Below, piece after piece: positions 7,971 to 16,079 of a stretch of DNA of 64,000 nucleotides; the stretch's first letter is position 1, and each line of letters begins with the position of its first letter. The notes beneath the pieces were generated by a model. The model did not search any database, had not been told where the DNA came from, and saw nothing but the letters and a program-made list of their open reading frames with translations. This DNA is from an uncultured Porphyromonadaceae bacterium (lineage in GTDB: Bacteria; Bacteroidota; Bacteroidia; Bacteroidales; Muribaculaceae), in contig URAU01000010.1 in NCBI GenBank assembly GCA_900545955.1, forward strand, positions 1 through 64,000, written 5' to 3'. The position numbers and the translations under genes are program-made.

Positions 7971-8351
7971 TTATTTGGTAGCCTTCTTCTTGTTAGCGAC
8001 TGTTTTCTTGCGTCCCTTGCGGGTACGGGCATTGTTTTTGGTGCTCTGGCCGCGCACGGGCAGGCCGATACGGTGGCGGATGCCGCGGTAGCAGCCGATG
8101 TCCATAAGGCGCTTGATGTTGAGCTGGAGCTCGCTGCGCAGGTCGCCTTCAACTTTGTAGTTTTCCTGGATAACTTCACGAACCTTCGCGGCTTGTGCGT
8201 CGGTCCAGTCCTGTACCTTGATGTTGACATCAACGCCGGCTTTGTCCAGGATGGTCTTTGCGGCGCTCCGGCCGATGCCGAAGATATAGGTGAGGGCAAT
8301 TTCGCCCCGTTTGTTCTGGGGGAGGTCAACTCCCACGATTCTTACTGCCAT
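7971..8351 (-). CDS. rpsM: 30S ribosomal protein S13
   Basis: S13 sits in the 30S head and contacts P-site tRNA and the 50S bridge. It is 126 residues. The start MAVRIVGVDLPQNKRGEIALTYIFGIG, the GCYRGIRHRIGLPVRGQ signature and the Lys/Arg-rich tail (TKNNARTRKGRKKTVANKK) are typical of the family. It follows rpmJ after a 171-bp spacer. Confidence 0.98.
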   Translation of the reverse strand: MAVRIVGVDLPQNKRGEIALTYIFGIGRSAAKTILDKAGVDVNIKVQDWTDAQAAKVREVIQENYKVEGDLRSELQLNIKRLMDIGCYRGIRHRIGLPVRGQSTKNNARTRKGRKKTVANKKKATK

Positions 8352-8522
8352 AAATGCTTTTGTTGTCTCTTATTTTCTTTCAAAAATAATAATTGAATTG
8401 GCCGGTAGGCCTGACGGTCAAGCCCCATGGGGTGCCACCCAAAGGAGGTAAGCGGGGAGCTGCCTCCGAGGCATCCTATATCCTGTCGGGAAGTCCGCCG
8501 TGCGCCTGGCCAGGTTGATTTA

Positions 8523-8639
8523 TTATCCTTGACGCTGTTTGTTTTTGGGATTTTTCTTGTTGATCACATAGAGGCGGCCCTTGCGGCGGACGATTTTGTC
8601 CTCGGGGGTACGCTTCTTGATGGAAGCTCTTACTTTCAT
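8523..8639 (-). CDS. rpmJ: 50S ribosomal protein L36, cysteine-free form
   Basis: A 38-residue protein read directly from the minus strand: MKVRASIKKRTPEDKIVRR, then KGRLYVINKKNPKNKQRQG. L36 binds 23S rRNA late in 50S assembly. The classical zinc ligands (CxxC...C...H) are all absent: TPED replaces CRNC, and N replaces the C-terminal Cys. It is therefore the zinc-independent C-minus version, as known for other Bacteroidota. It lies between infA and rpsM, the usual place. Confidence 0.96.
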   Translation of the reverse strand: MKVRASIKKRTPEDKIVRRKGRLYVINKKNPKNKQRQG

Positions 8640-8687
8640 AGGATAATATGGGATTTAATTTAATGGGGAAATCTGGTGTGGTCGGAA

Positions 8688-8906
8688 TCACTTGTAGCGG
8701 AAAGCAATACGGCCTTTGCTCAGGTCGTAAGGCGACATCTCGACACGCACCTTGTCGCCGGGAAGAATCTTGATGTAGTGCATGCGCATCTTTCCGGAGA
8801 TATGGGCGGTGATTTCGTGACCGTTTTCCAGCACTACACGAAACATAGCGTTGGAAAGGGATTCAACGATAGTGCCGTCTTGTTCGATTGCCGATTGTTT
8901 AGCCAT
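8688..8906 (-). CDS. infA: Translation initiation factor IF-1
   Basis: IF-1 blocks the A site of the 30S subunit during initiation. It is 72 residues, exactly the family norm, and a single OB fold: MAKQSAIEQDGTIVE, LSNAMFRVVLENGHEITAHISGKMR, ILPGDKVRVEMSPYDLSKGRI. It lies 88 bp downstream of map and 48 bp upstream of rpmJ. Confidence 0.98.
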   Translation of the reverse strand: MAKQSAIEQDGTIVESLSNAMFRVVLENGHEITAHISGKMRMHYIKILPGDKVRVEMSPYDLSKGRIAFRYK

Positions 8907-8994
8907 ATTAAGTTTCTGTGGTTACTAAGGGATTACGTTGGAGTGAGAGTGGAAAGGACACCAGCCCCGGAGGGATGGTGCGGAGGGAGCGGGG

Positions 8995-9777
8995 TCAGAT
9001 GAACCGGTCGCCGAGCACCTGGGCCACATAGTCGAATGTGGTGAGGATGCGGGTCTGCCCGTCGAGAACGGCTACGGTGTGCTCGTAGTGGGCCGAAGGC
9101 TTGCGGTCGCGGGTGCGGCATGTCCAGCCGTCGGCTTCGATGACGATGTTGCGGCTTCCGAGGTTGATCATCGGCTCGATGGCGATGCACAGACCGTTGC
9201 GGATCACGGGACCCGTGCCGCGGCGTCCGTAGTTGGGCACCTCAGGGTCTTCGTGCATTTTCCGTCCGATGCCGTGGCCACACATCTCGCGCACTACGGA
9301 GTAGCCGCGGCGCTCGCAGTAGGTCTGCACGGCATTGGCGATATCGCCGATGCGGTTGCCCTCGCGACAGGCGTCGATGCCTTTGTAGAGCGATTCCTTG
9401 GTGGTGCGCATGAGCTGCATCACCTTCTCGTCGACCTGGCCGACAGGGAAGGTGTAGCACATGTCGCCGTTGTAGCCGTCGAGCTCAACTACTACGTCGA
9501 GGCCGATGATGTCGCCCTCGCGAAGGGTGTAGCTGGAAGGGAAGCCGTGAACTACGATTTCGTTGACTTCCATGCAGACGGCTCCGGGGAAACCGCCGTA
9601 GCCGAGACATGCAGGCCGACCGCCGTTGTCAAGGATGAATTCCTTGGCAACGGAGTCGAGCTTATTGGTGGTAACACCGGGTGCGACCCACTTGGCCATT
9701 TCGGCGAGGGTGCGGCTGGTGAGGTCGCACGCGCGACCCATCAGTTCGATTTCTTCCGGTGTCTTCAGGTAGATCAT
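8995..9777 (-). CDS. map: Methionine aminopeptidase, type I
   Basis: Removes the initiator Met from nascent proteins. All five metal ligands of the pita-bread fold can be placed: the two Asp in GLDVVVELDGYNGDMCYTF, His in EMCGHGIGRKMHEDP, Glu in AIEPMI and Glu in HYEHTVAV. The substrate-contacting His is in IVVHGFPS. I start at the ATG giving MIYLKTPEEIELM (260 residues), which matches relatives; an ATG at 9810 would add 11 residues (MAGNNHLRKQQ) with no family support. It is in the common secY-map-infA order. Confidence 0.96.
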   Translation of the reverse strand: MIYLKTPEEIELMGRACDLTSRTLAEMAKWVAPGVTTNKLDSVAKEFILDNGGRPACLGYGGFPGAVCMEVNEIVVHGFPSSYTLREGDIIGLDVVVELDGYNGDMCYTFPVGQVDEKVMQLMRTTKESLYKGIDACREGNRIGDIANAVQTYCERRGYSVVREMCGHGIGRKMHEDPEVPNYGRRGTGPVIRNGLCIAIEPMINLGSRNIVIEADGWTCRTRDRKPSAHYEHTVAVLDGQTRILTTFDYVAQVLGDRFI

Positions 9778-9837
9778 CTGTTGTTTTCGTAGATGGTTGT
9801 TTCCCGCCATCGGCGCGGGAACGCGGTTTCAGAGAGA

Positions 9838-11187
9838 TCAGTAGGCGCTGCCTGTGGTGCGGCCTTTGATTTTGCCGTCCTTCATCAGGCCGTCGTAGTG
9901 GTGCATCATCAGGTGCGACTCGATCTGCTGGAGGGTATCGAGCACTACGCCCACCATAATCAGCAGCGATGTGCCGCCGAAGAACTGGGCGAAGTTCTGG
10001 CTGATTCCGAACACGCGTGCGAACGCGGGAAGGATAGCCACGATGCCGAGGAAGAGCGAGCCGGGGAGAGTGATGCGGTTCATGATCGCGTCGAGATACT
10101 CGGCAGTCTTCTTACCGGGTTTCACGCCGGGAATGAAGCCGTTGTTGCGCTTCATCTCTTCGGCCATCTGGGTGGGACGCACGGTGATGGCGGTGTAGAA
10201 GTAGGTGAAGGCCACGATCATGATGAAGTAGACGAAATTATACCAGAATCCGTTGATATCGGAGAAGGTGGCGAAGAAGCCGTGGGTAGCCTCACCCCCG
10301 CCGAAGCCCGAAAGCGTCAGAGGGATGAACATGATTGCCTGGGCAAAGATGATGGGCATCACGCCGGCGGCGTTGACCTTCAGGGGGATGTACTGGCGTG
10401 CGCCGCCATACTGCTTGTTGCCGACGATGCGCTTTGCATACTGCACGGGCACCTTGCGGGTTCCCTGCACGAGAAGCACGGCGCCGATGGTGACGGCAAA
10501 GAGCAGGACGATCTCGACGATGAACATTATCAGGCCGCCCTGGTTTCCGGTGGATCCGGGCATGCGGCTTGTGAACTCGTAGAAGAGCGCAACCGGGAGG
10601 CGGGCGATGATACCCACCAGGATGATGAACGAGATACCATTGCCGATACCGCGGTCGGTGATGCGCTCGCCGAGCCACATGATAAACATGGAGCCGGCTG
10701 CGAGGATGACGGTGAGGAAAATCACCGTCCAGATGCCCATCTCAACCTGGCCTCCGGCGTTGACCACCTGCAGGCGAAGGTTGTAGAGGTAGGCGGGACC
10801 CTGCACAAGGAGAATCAGGACGGTCAGATAGCGGGTGTACTGGTTGAGCTTCTGACGGCCGCTCTCGCCTTCGCGCTGCATCTTCTGGAAGGAAGGGAGC
10901 ACCATGCCTGCGAGCTGGATTACGATCGAAGCCGTGATGTAGGGCATGATGCCGAGGGCGAAGATGGAGGCCTGAGAGAAGGCGCCTCCGGAGAACATGT
11001 CCAGAAGCTGCATCAGACCGCTGCGGTTGGTGAACGACGTGAGGGCGTCGAGGTCGTTGGGGTTGATGCCCGGCAGGACCACGTAGCAACCCAGACGGTA
11101 AACGAGCACCAGCAGAACGGTGATGACGAGTCGCTGACGCAACTCCTGAATCGTCCAGATATTCTTTAATGTTTGGATAAATTTCAT
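9838..11187 (-). CDS. secY: Protein translocase subunit SecY
   Basis: The channel-forming subunit of the Sec translocon, 449 residues with about ten membrane segments. Family landmarks are the start TLKNIWTIQELRQRLVITVLLVLVYRLGCYVVLPGI, the plug/TM2 region LLDMFSGGAFSQASIFALGIMPYITASIVIQL, and the cytosolic loop and TM around NGFIPGVKPGKKTAEYLDAIMNRIT. It starts 4 bp after rplO, consistent with translational coupling. Confidence 0.98.
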   Translation of the reverse strand: MKFIQTLKNIWTIQELRQRLVITVLLVLVYRLGCYVVLPGINPNDLDALTSFTNRSGLMQLLDMFSGGAFSQASIFALGIMPYITASIVIQLAGMVLPSFQKMQREGESGRQKLNQYTRYLTVLILLVQGPAYLYNLRLQVVNAGGQVEMGIWTVIFLTVILAAGSMFIMWLGERITDRGIGNGISFIILVGIIARLPVALFYEFTSRMPGSTGNQGGLIMFIVEIVLLFAVTIGAVLLVQGTRKVPVQYAKRIVGNKQYGGARQYIPLKVNAAGVMPIIFAQAIMFIPLTLSGFGGGEATHGFFATFSDINGFWYNFVYFIMIVAFTYFYTAITVRPTQMAEEMKRNNGFIPGVKPGKKTAEYLDAIMNRITLPGSLFLGIVAILPAFARVFGISQNFAQFFGGTSLLIMVGVVLDTLQQIESHLMMHHYDGLMKDGKIKGRTTGSAY

Positions 11188-11191
11188 CGAA

Positions 11192-11641
11192 TTACTTTAC
11201 TTTGTTGATGGAACCGCCGGCCTCAACAATGGCTTTCTCGGCGGCTGCGGAAAATGCGTTGGCTTCGACAGCAAGCTTGCGGGTGAGCGAGCCGTTGGCC
11301 AGCACTTTCACAAGATCTTTCTTGCCTACCAGACCGGCGGTGCGGAGCTCTTCGAGGCCGATTTTCTCGAGGTTCTTGGCCTCGGCGAGAGTTTCGAGAT
11401 CGGCAACGTTGATGACTTTGTACTCGACACGGTTGATATTCTTGAAGCCCCATTTGGGGAGACGACGCTGAAGGGGCATCTGGCCGCCTTCGAAACCGAT
11501 TTTACGCGAATAGCCGGAGCGGGATTTGGCACCCTTGTGACCGCGGGTCGATGTGCCGCCCTTGCCGGAGCCGGGACCGCGGCCCACACGCTTGGAGTTG
11601 GAGGTGGACCCTGCGGCTGCTTTCAGATTACTTAAATCCAT
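11192..11641 (-). CDS. rplO: 50S ribosomal protein L15
   Basis: L15 is a late-assembly 23S-binding protein. It is 149 residues with the Gly-rich basic N terminus KRVGRGPGSGKGGTSTRGHKG and GYSRKIGFEGGQMPLQRRLPKWGF, then the conserved C-terminal globular part ending VEAGGSINKVK. It is located between rpmD and secY as expected. Confidence 0.98.
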   Translation of the reverse strand: MDLSNLKAAAGSTSNSKRVGRGPGSGKGGTSTRGHKGAKSRSGYSRKIGFEGGQMPLQRRLPKWGFKNINRVEYKVINVADLETLAEAKNLEKIGLEELRTAGLVGKKDLVKVLANGSLTRKLAVEANAFSAAAEKAIVEAGGSINKVK

Positions 11642-11697
11642 GATATGGAGTGTTTGGATAGTAGCTGTGTGGATAAATTAATTGACGGAATTCAATC

Positions 11698-11877
11698 TCA
11701 GGCCTTTGTGACCTCAACGAGGTGGTGAACACGCTCTACCATGCCGAGGATGGAGGGGGTATCCTCCTTGACCACGGTGTGGTTCATTTTCTTGAGGCCA
11801 AGAGCATCGAGGGTGCGCTTCTGAACGGCGGGGGCTCCGATGCGGCTCTTTATCTGTTTGATTTTGATCTGTGCCAT
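11698..11877 (-). CDS. rpmD: 50S ribosomal protein L30
   Basis: A 59-residue ferredoxin-like-fold protein of the large subunit: MAQIKIKQIKSRIGAPAVQK, then RTLDALGLKKMNHTVVKEDT and a C-terminal GMVERVHHLVEVTKA. The start is set by this conserved N terminus; the frame stays open upstream into rpsE but the extension is not family sequence. It lies 31 bp downstream of rpsE. Confidence 0.97.
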   Translation of the reverse strand: MAQIKIKQIKSRIGAPAVQKRTLDALGLKKMNHTVVKEDTPSILGMVERVHHLVEVTKA

Positions 11878-11908
11878 TTTAAAAACGGGAATAGAGTTGG
11901 GGCATGGA

Positions 11909-12427
11909 TTAGCCGTTGAACACCTGGTTGACTGATATGCCGCGGTTCTGGGCGACCTGTGCGGGGGAGCGCATTTCGCCGAGGGCTGCGATAGTGGCCT
12001 TGACGAGGTTGTGGGGGTTGGACGAGCCTTTGGATTTGGCGAGCACGTCGGAAACGCCCACGCTCTCGAGCACGGCACGCATGGCACCGCCGGCCTTCAC
12101 GCCCGTACCGGTGGATGCGGGCTTGAGGAGCACGCGCGAACCGCCGAATTTGGCGAACTGCTCGTGGGGGATTGTGCCTTTGTGCACGGGTACGCGGATG
12201 AGGTTCTTCTTGGCAGCTTCCACGCCTTTGGCGATAGCTGCGGTAACTTCGTTGGCTTTGCCAAGACCCCAGCCTACGATGCCGTCTTCGTTGCCTACGA
12301 CGACGATGGCGGCGAAGGTGAAGGTGCGGCCACCTTTAGTCACCTTGGTAACGCGGTTGATGGCCACGAGGCGGTCCTTCAACTCGATATCGCTGGTAGA
12401 TTTTACTCGGTTGTTCTTATTTGCCAT
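11909..12427 (-). CDS. rpsE: 30S ribosomal protein S5
   Basis: S5 lines the mRNA entry channel and affects fidelity. It is 172 residues. The double-stranded-RNA-binding-like N-terminal half has LKDRLVAINRVTKVTKGGRTFTF and DGIVGWGLGKANEVTAAIAKG; the C-terminal half has GSRVLLKPASTGTGVKAGGAMRAVLE and DVLAKSKGSSNPHNLVKAT. It is 8 bp after rplR. Confidence 0.98.
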   Translation of the reverse strand: MANKNNRVKSTSDIELKDRLVAINRVTKVTKGGRTFTFAAIVVVGNEDGIVGWGLGKANEVTAAIAKGVEAAKKNLIRVPVHKGTIPHEQFAKFGGSRVLLKPASTGTGVKAGGAMRAVLESVGVSDVLAKSKGSSNPHNLVKATIAALGEMRSPAQVAQNRGISVNQVFNG

Positions 12428-12435
12428 GATGATGA

Positions 12436-12777
12436 TTAGAATTTAAGACCGCCTTCGCGAGCTGCGTCAGCCAATGATTTAACTCTGCCGTGGAAAAGGT
12501 AGCCGTTGCGGTCGAATACCACTTCGGTCACGCCGGCTGCCAGGGCCTTCTCGGCGATGGCTTTGCCGACTTTGGCGGCGATTTCAGATTTTGTTCCTTC
12601 CTCGATTCCCTTGGAGGAGGCGCAGCAAAGCGTCTTGCCTTCGAGGTCGTCGACGAGCTGAACGTAGATTTGCTTGTTGCTGCGGAACACGCTCATGCGC
12701 GGACGTGCGGCGGTGCCGGAAACTTTACCGCGGATGCGTGCCTTGATCTTATTTCTTCTTTCTTGCTTGGAGATCAT
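12436..12777 (-). CDS. rplR: 50S ribosomal protein L18
   Basis: L18 binds 5S rRNA and helps dock it on the large subunit. It is 113 residues with RIRGKVSGTAARPRMSVFRSNKQIYVQLVDD near the N terminus and VVFDRNGYLFHGRVKSLADAAREGGLKF at the end, both typical. It lies between rplF (13 bp) and rpsE (8 bp). Confidence 0.98.
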   Translation of the reverse strand: MISKQERRNKIKARIRGKVSGTAARPRMSVFRSNKQIYVQLVDDLEGKTLCCASSKGIEEGTKSEIAAKVGKAIAEKALAAGVTEVVFDRNGYLFHGRVKSLADAAREGGLKF

Positions 12778-12790
12778 GATAGTTTACATT

Positions 12791-13348
12791 TTATTTGGCA
12801 CCGGCCGTTTTACCAGACTTGCGACGGATAACTTCGCCTACGAACTTGATACCTTTGCCCTTGTAGGGTTCGGGCTTGCGGAGGGAGCGGATCTTGGCGC
12901 ATACCTGGCCGAGAAGCTGCTTGTCGTCGCTTTCGAGAATGATGAGGGGGTTTTTGTTGCGCTCGGATTTAGCTTCTACCTTCACTTCGGCGGGAAGCTT
13001 GATGAAGATTGCATGGGAGAAGCCGAGCGAAAGCTCGAGCACCTGGCCCGTAGCGCTGGCGCGGTAGCCTACGCCTACGAGTTCCATTTCCTTGCGGTAG
13101 CCGGTGGACACGCCTACAACCATGTTGTGGACCAGCGAGCGGTAGAGACCGTGCTGGGCGCGGTGTTCGCGGTCGTCGGTGGGACGGACGATGTGGATGT
13201 GGCCGTCCTCTATCTTTACTTCGAATTCAGGGTTGACTGCCTGAGAGAGTTCGCCTTTGGGGCCTTTAACGGTGACGACGTTGTTGGCGTCGACTTTCAC
13301 TGTTACGCCTGCGGGAATCTCGATGGGGGCTTTACCTATTCTTGACAT
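12791..13348 (-). CDS. rplF: 50S ribosomal protein L6
   Basis: L6 lies near the GTPase-associated region of the 50S subunit. It is 185 residues with the two repeated domains: MSRIGKAPIEIPAGVTVKV...VTVKGPKGELSQ, and the C-terminal signature with KPEPYKGKGIKFVGEVIRRKSGKTAGAK. It lies 21 bp after rpsH. Confidence 0.98.
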   Translation of the reverse strand: MSRIGKAPIEIPAGVTVKVDANNVVTVKGPKGELSQAVNPEFEVKIEDGHIHIVRPTDDREHRAQHGLYRSLVHNMVVGVSTGYRKEMELVGVGYRASATGQVLELSLGFSHAIFIKLPAEVKVEAKSERNKNPLIILESDDKQLLGQVCAKIRSLRKPEPYKGKGIKFVGEVIRRKSGKTAGAK

Positions 13349-13369
13349 AATGTTGTTTCCTCCTTAAGA

Positions 13370-13768
13370 TTAATAAACGTAACAAAGCACTTCGCCGCCG
13401 ATTTTTTCCTCGGCAGCTTTCTTGTTGGTCATCACGCCTTTCGAGGTGGAAAGGATTGCGATACCGAGGCCGTTGAGAACTCGGGGCATATTTTTGTAGC
13501 CGGTGTACTGGCGCAGACCGGGACGGCTTACGCGCACGAGGCCCTTGATGGCGTTGACGCGGTCAACGGGATCGTACTTGAGGGCCACCTTGATGGCTCC
13601 GGCGGGATTCTCACCCTCGATGAACTTGTAGTTGAGGATGTAGCCCTGTTCGAAGAGAATCTTCGTGATTTCCTTCTTGAGGTTGGATGCGGGAATCTCA
13701 ACAACGCGGTGCTGAGCTTTGATGGCATTCCTCAGTCGGGTCAGATAATCTGCAATGGGATCTGTCAT
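13370..13768 (-). CDS. rpsH: 30S ribosomal protein S8
   Basis: S8 is a primary 16S rRNA-binding protein of the central domain, and in E. coli it represses the spc operon. It is 132 residues from the ATG giving MTDPIADYLTRLRNAIKAQH. The open frame extends 40 residues further upstream but that part (MSQAKARRV...) is not S8 sequence. The C-terminal STSKGVMTNKKAAEEKIGGEVLCYVY is the family signature. The 227-bp spacer before it is long and GC-rich. Confidence 0.98.
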   Translation of the reverse strand: MTDPIADYLTRLRNAIKAQHRVVEIPASNLKKEITKILFEQGYILNYKFIEGENPAGAIKVALKYDPVDRVNAIKGLVRVSRPGLRQYTGYKNMPRVLNGLGIAILSTSKGVMTNKKAAEEKIGGEVLCYVY

Positions 13769-13995
13769 TTTTTTTGTTTGTTTAAAACGGGTTTTGATAC
13801 TATAGCTCTCGGGCACGTGGCCTGCTGGTTGCCGTCCGGGGGTTTCTCGCAGACTGAGGCTTACCCGGCGGGCCTTGGCTTGGCTCACAGCCTTCTGCCG
13901 CGCGCTGCTGTCGATTTTTCCTTAAGCGACGCGGCCCCGAGCTATCAGGGTGGAAGGTTGGGGCGAAAGCTCTCGGAGCGAATCGCCTGCTCTGC
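13769..13995 (-). other. Long GC-rich spacer between rpsN and rpsH
   Basis: 227 bases separate these adjacent spc-operon genes, which in most bacteria are nearly contiguous. No gene fits. The octamer GCTCTCGG occurs at both ends of the spacer (around 13804 and 13970), and several short complementary GC stretches suggest structure, but I could not settle on one dominant hairpin by eye. Confidence 0.45.
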
Positions 13996-14265
13996 TTACC
14001 AGCTTGCTTTCTTCACGCCCGGGATGAGGCCTGCGGAAGCCATTTCGCGGAACTGGATACGCGAGATGCCGAACTGACGCATGTAGCCTTTGGGGCGGCC
14101 GGTAATGGAGCAGCGGTTGTGGAGGCGTACGCTCGATGCGTTCTTCGGCAGGAGCTGAAGGCCTTCGTAGTCGCCGGCTTCCTTGAGGGCAGCCTTCTTG
14201 GCGGCATACTTGGCAACGAGCTTAGCGCGCTTCACTTCGCGGGCTTTCATTGATTCTTTTGCCAT
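13996..14265 (-). CDS. rpsN: 30S ribosomal protein S14, zinc-free long form
   Basis: S14 completes the 30S head. It is 89 residues, the long zinc-independent type: MAKESMKAREVKRAKLVAKYAAKK and the C-terminal RCSITGRPKGYMRQFGISRIQFREMASAGLIPGVKKASW. Only one Cys is present, so the CxxC zinc knuckle of the short form is absent. It is the first gene downstream of the promoter at 14419, instead of following rplE directly. Confidence 0.98.
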   Translation of the reverse strand: MAKESMKAREVKRAKLVAKYAAKKAALKEAGDYEGLQLLPKNASSVRLHNRCSITGRPKGYMRQFGISRIQFREMASAGLIPGVKKASW

Positions 14266-14418
14266 TTGCTTTTGTTAAGTTACTGAAAATATATTAATTA
14301 AGTCTCTTATTCACACTGCTTGCGGCCAGGCTTGCAGCGCAAGTCTGATCCGCTTCGGGGTTGGCGGCCGCCCACATATCTGAGGTTCAAACGATTGTAG
14401 CAGCCGCAAATTTTCGTG

Positions 14419-14455
14419 CAAAGATAAGAATTTTTCGCGAAACAGCCCAAATTCC
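14419..14455 (-). promoter_or_regulatory. Internal promoter for the rpsN-rplQ half of the cluster
   Basis: On the minus strand TATCTTTG (14426-14419) is a perfect -7 box. TTTG lies 21 bases upstream in AATTTGGGCTG, within the range of the Bacteroidota consensus. Transcription would start near 14412, leaving a leader of about 146 bases before rpsN. It lies downstream of a strong terminator, so the spc genes from rpsN onward look independently transcribed. Confidence 0.72.
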
Positions 14456-14494
14456 CCCGTAATTTTAATTCTTAAATTTATTTAACGTTTCGAT

Positions 14495-14614
14495 GGCGCC
14501 GTTATAACGGCCCGTCTGGTTCGTCGCCTGTAGGTTCGGGCTCGGTCATTGACTCGAGTCAACTCCCTTCGCCCTCACCCGCAGGCTCCTGCCATCCGAA
14601 CCATTCTAACAACG
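14495..14614. repeat. Large imperfect inverted repeat between rplE and rpsN
   Basis: Two arms of about 55-60 bases are complementary with interruptions, centred on the perfect palindrome TTGACTCGAGTCAA (14549-14562). A second perfect palindrome, GCCGTTATAACGGC, lies at 14498-14511. Strong paired blocks include GCCTG at 14526 with CAGGC at 14581. No gene overlaps it. It could be a structured RNA, a decayed repetitive element, or a protein-binding site. Confidence 0.55.
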
Positions 14615-14697
14615 CCCTCGCCAGCCGGATGGACTATGGAGAGGTCGGCAAAATCAAATTGCCGTGGGTTATATGGTTATCCGCCTACGGACGGAAA

Positions 14698-14733
14698 TGC
14701 TTAAAACCCGTCGGCGCGGTAGGCGCCGGCGGG
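14698..14733 (-). terminator. Strong terminator downstream of rplE
   Basis: AAAACCCGTCGGCGC and GCGCCGGCGGGTTTT form a 15-bp stem (one G-U pair) with a 5-base loop and A/T runs on both sides, so it is effective on either strand. It stands about 70 bp after the rplE stop and splits the str-S10-spc transcript in the middle of the spc genes. Confidence 0.8.
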
Positions 14734-14803
14734 TTTTCTGACCTTTCAAACGTATTGTCCGGTTCTTCTCAGCTGCGGCCGAGGGCCGTCAGCGGGGAGA
14801 ATC

Positions 14804-15349
14804 TTATTTGTTTTTGAAGGGGAGGCCAAACTGCTTGAGCAGAGCATAGCCTTCTTCGTCGGTGTTGGCCGAGGTAACGAAGGTGATGTTCATGCCGGTG
14901 AGTTTGCTGATGTTGTCGATGTTGATTTCAGGGAAGATGATCTGCTCGGTGATGCCGAGGGTGTAGTTACCACGGCCGTCGAGCTTGCCTTCGATGCCCT
15001 TGAAGTCGCGGATACGGGGCAGAGCCACACGGATCAGGCGCTCGAGGAACTCATACATGCGCTCGCGACGGAGTGTGACGCGTGCGCCGATGGGCATTTT
15101 CTTACGTACCTTGAAGTTGGAGATGTCCTTCTTCGAGAGGGTTGCAACGGCTTTCTGGCCGGTGATGGCGGTAAGCTCGTTGATTGCGGTCTCGATGACC
15201 TTCTTATCCTGGGTTGCTTCGCCAAGACCTTCGTTGATCACGATTTTTTTCAGGCGGGGCACCTGCATCACCGTGGTATAGTTGAATTCCTTGGTGAGGG
15301 CGGGGACGATTTTCTCGTCGTACTGCTTTTTAAGAGTTGTGCTGCTCAT
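14804..15349 (-). CDS. rplE: 50S ribosomal protein L5
   Basis: L5 binds 5S rRNA and contacts P-site tRNA. It is 181 residues with MSSTTLKKQYDEKIVPALTKEF, RLKKIVINEGLGEA, PIGARVTLRRERMYEFLERLI and GITEQIIFPEI, all family hallmarks. Its start overlaps the rplX stop by one base, indicating tight coupling. It is followed not by rpsN but by a terminator. Confidence 0.98.
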   Translation of the reverse strand: MSSTTLKKQYDEKIVPALTKEFNYTTVMQVPRLKKIVINEGLGEATQDKKVIETAINELTAITGQKAVATLSKKDISNFKVRKKMPIGARVTLRRERMYEFLERLIRVALPRIRDFKGIEGKLDGRGNYTLGITEQIIFPEINIDNISKLTGMNITFVTSANTDEEGYALLKQFGLPFKNK

Positions 15350-15669
15350 TATTTAATCTCCTCTCCTGATTTTTTAGCGTAACGAACTTTCTCGCCGTTT
15401 TCGCCGATGCGGATTCCCACGCGGGTGGGTTTGCCGCTCTTGGGGTCGAGCAGGGCGAGGTTAGAGATATTGATAGGAGCTTCCATCTTGATGATGCCGC
15501 CCTGGGGATGTTTGGCGGAGGGCTTAGTGCTCTTGGAGACGATGTTGATGCCTTCTACAACGGCGCGGTTCTTATCGGCATCGACCGAGAGAACGCGGCC
15601 CTTGCGGCCCTTATCCTCGCCTGCGAGAACGTAAACGGTATCGCCCTTTTTAATATGAAGTTTGCTCAT
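15349..15669 (-). CDS. rplX: 50S ribosomal protein L24
   Basis: L24 is an assembly initiator at the 5' end of 23S rRNA. It is 106 residues with the KOW motif KKGDTVYVLAGEDKGRKGRVLSVD and then IVSKSTKPSAKHPQGGIIKMEAPINISNL. It overlaps rplE by one base. Confidence 0.98.
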   Translation of the reverse strand: MSKLHIKKGDTVYVLAGEDKGRKGRVLSVDADKNRAVVEGINIVSKSTKPSAKHPQGGIIKMEAPINISNLALLDPKSGKPTRVGIRIGENGEKVRYAKKSGEEIK

Positions 15670-15711
15670 TGGGTTTTGATTTGTCTACGGGGTTTTGCTT
15701 GAATCAGATTG

Positions 15712-16077
15712 TTAAAGCACCTCGGGGGCGAGCGAGACGATCTTCATGTTGGTGGCGCGGAGTTCGCGGGCCACGGGGCCGAAGATACGGGTTCCGCGGA
15801 GTTCGCCGGCATTGTTAAGGAGCACGCAGGCGTTGTCGTCGAAGCGGATATAGGAGCCGTCGGGGCGACGGATTTCCTTCTTGGTACGAACGACAACGGC
15901 CTTCGATACAGTGCCTTTCTTAACGTCGGACGAGGGGATAACGCTTTTCACCGAGACTACGATGATGTCGCCCACAGAGGCGTAGCGGCGGCCGGTGCCA
16001 CCGAGCACGTGGATGCACAGGGCCTCTTTGGCTCCGCTGTTGTCAGCAACGGTTAAACGGGATTCGGTCTGTATCAT
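15712..16077 (-). CDS. rplN: 50S ribosomal protein L14
   Basis: L14 is at the subunit interface and binds 23S rRNA. It is 121 residues: MIQTESRLTVADNSGAKEALCIHVLGG, the RPDGSYIRFDDNACVLLNNAGELRGTRIFGPVARELR signature and the end IVSLAPEVL. It lies 2 bp after rpsQ. Confidence 0.98.
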   Translation of the reverse strand: MIQTESRLTVADNSGAKEALCIHVLGGTGRRYASVGDIIVVSVKSVIPSSDVKKGTVSKAVVVRTKKEIRRPDGSYIRFDDNACVLLNNAGELRGTRIFGPVARELRATNMKIVSLAPEVL

Positions 16078-16079
16078 TG

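Noticed and set aside
9793..11169. 458-residue open frame antisense to secY
   Set aside because: Shadow of secY codon bias; no hydrophobic or domain features of its own.
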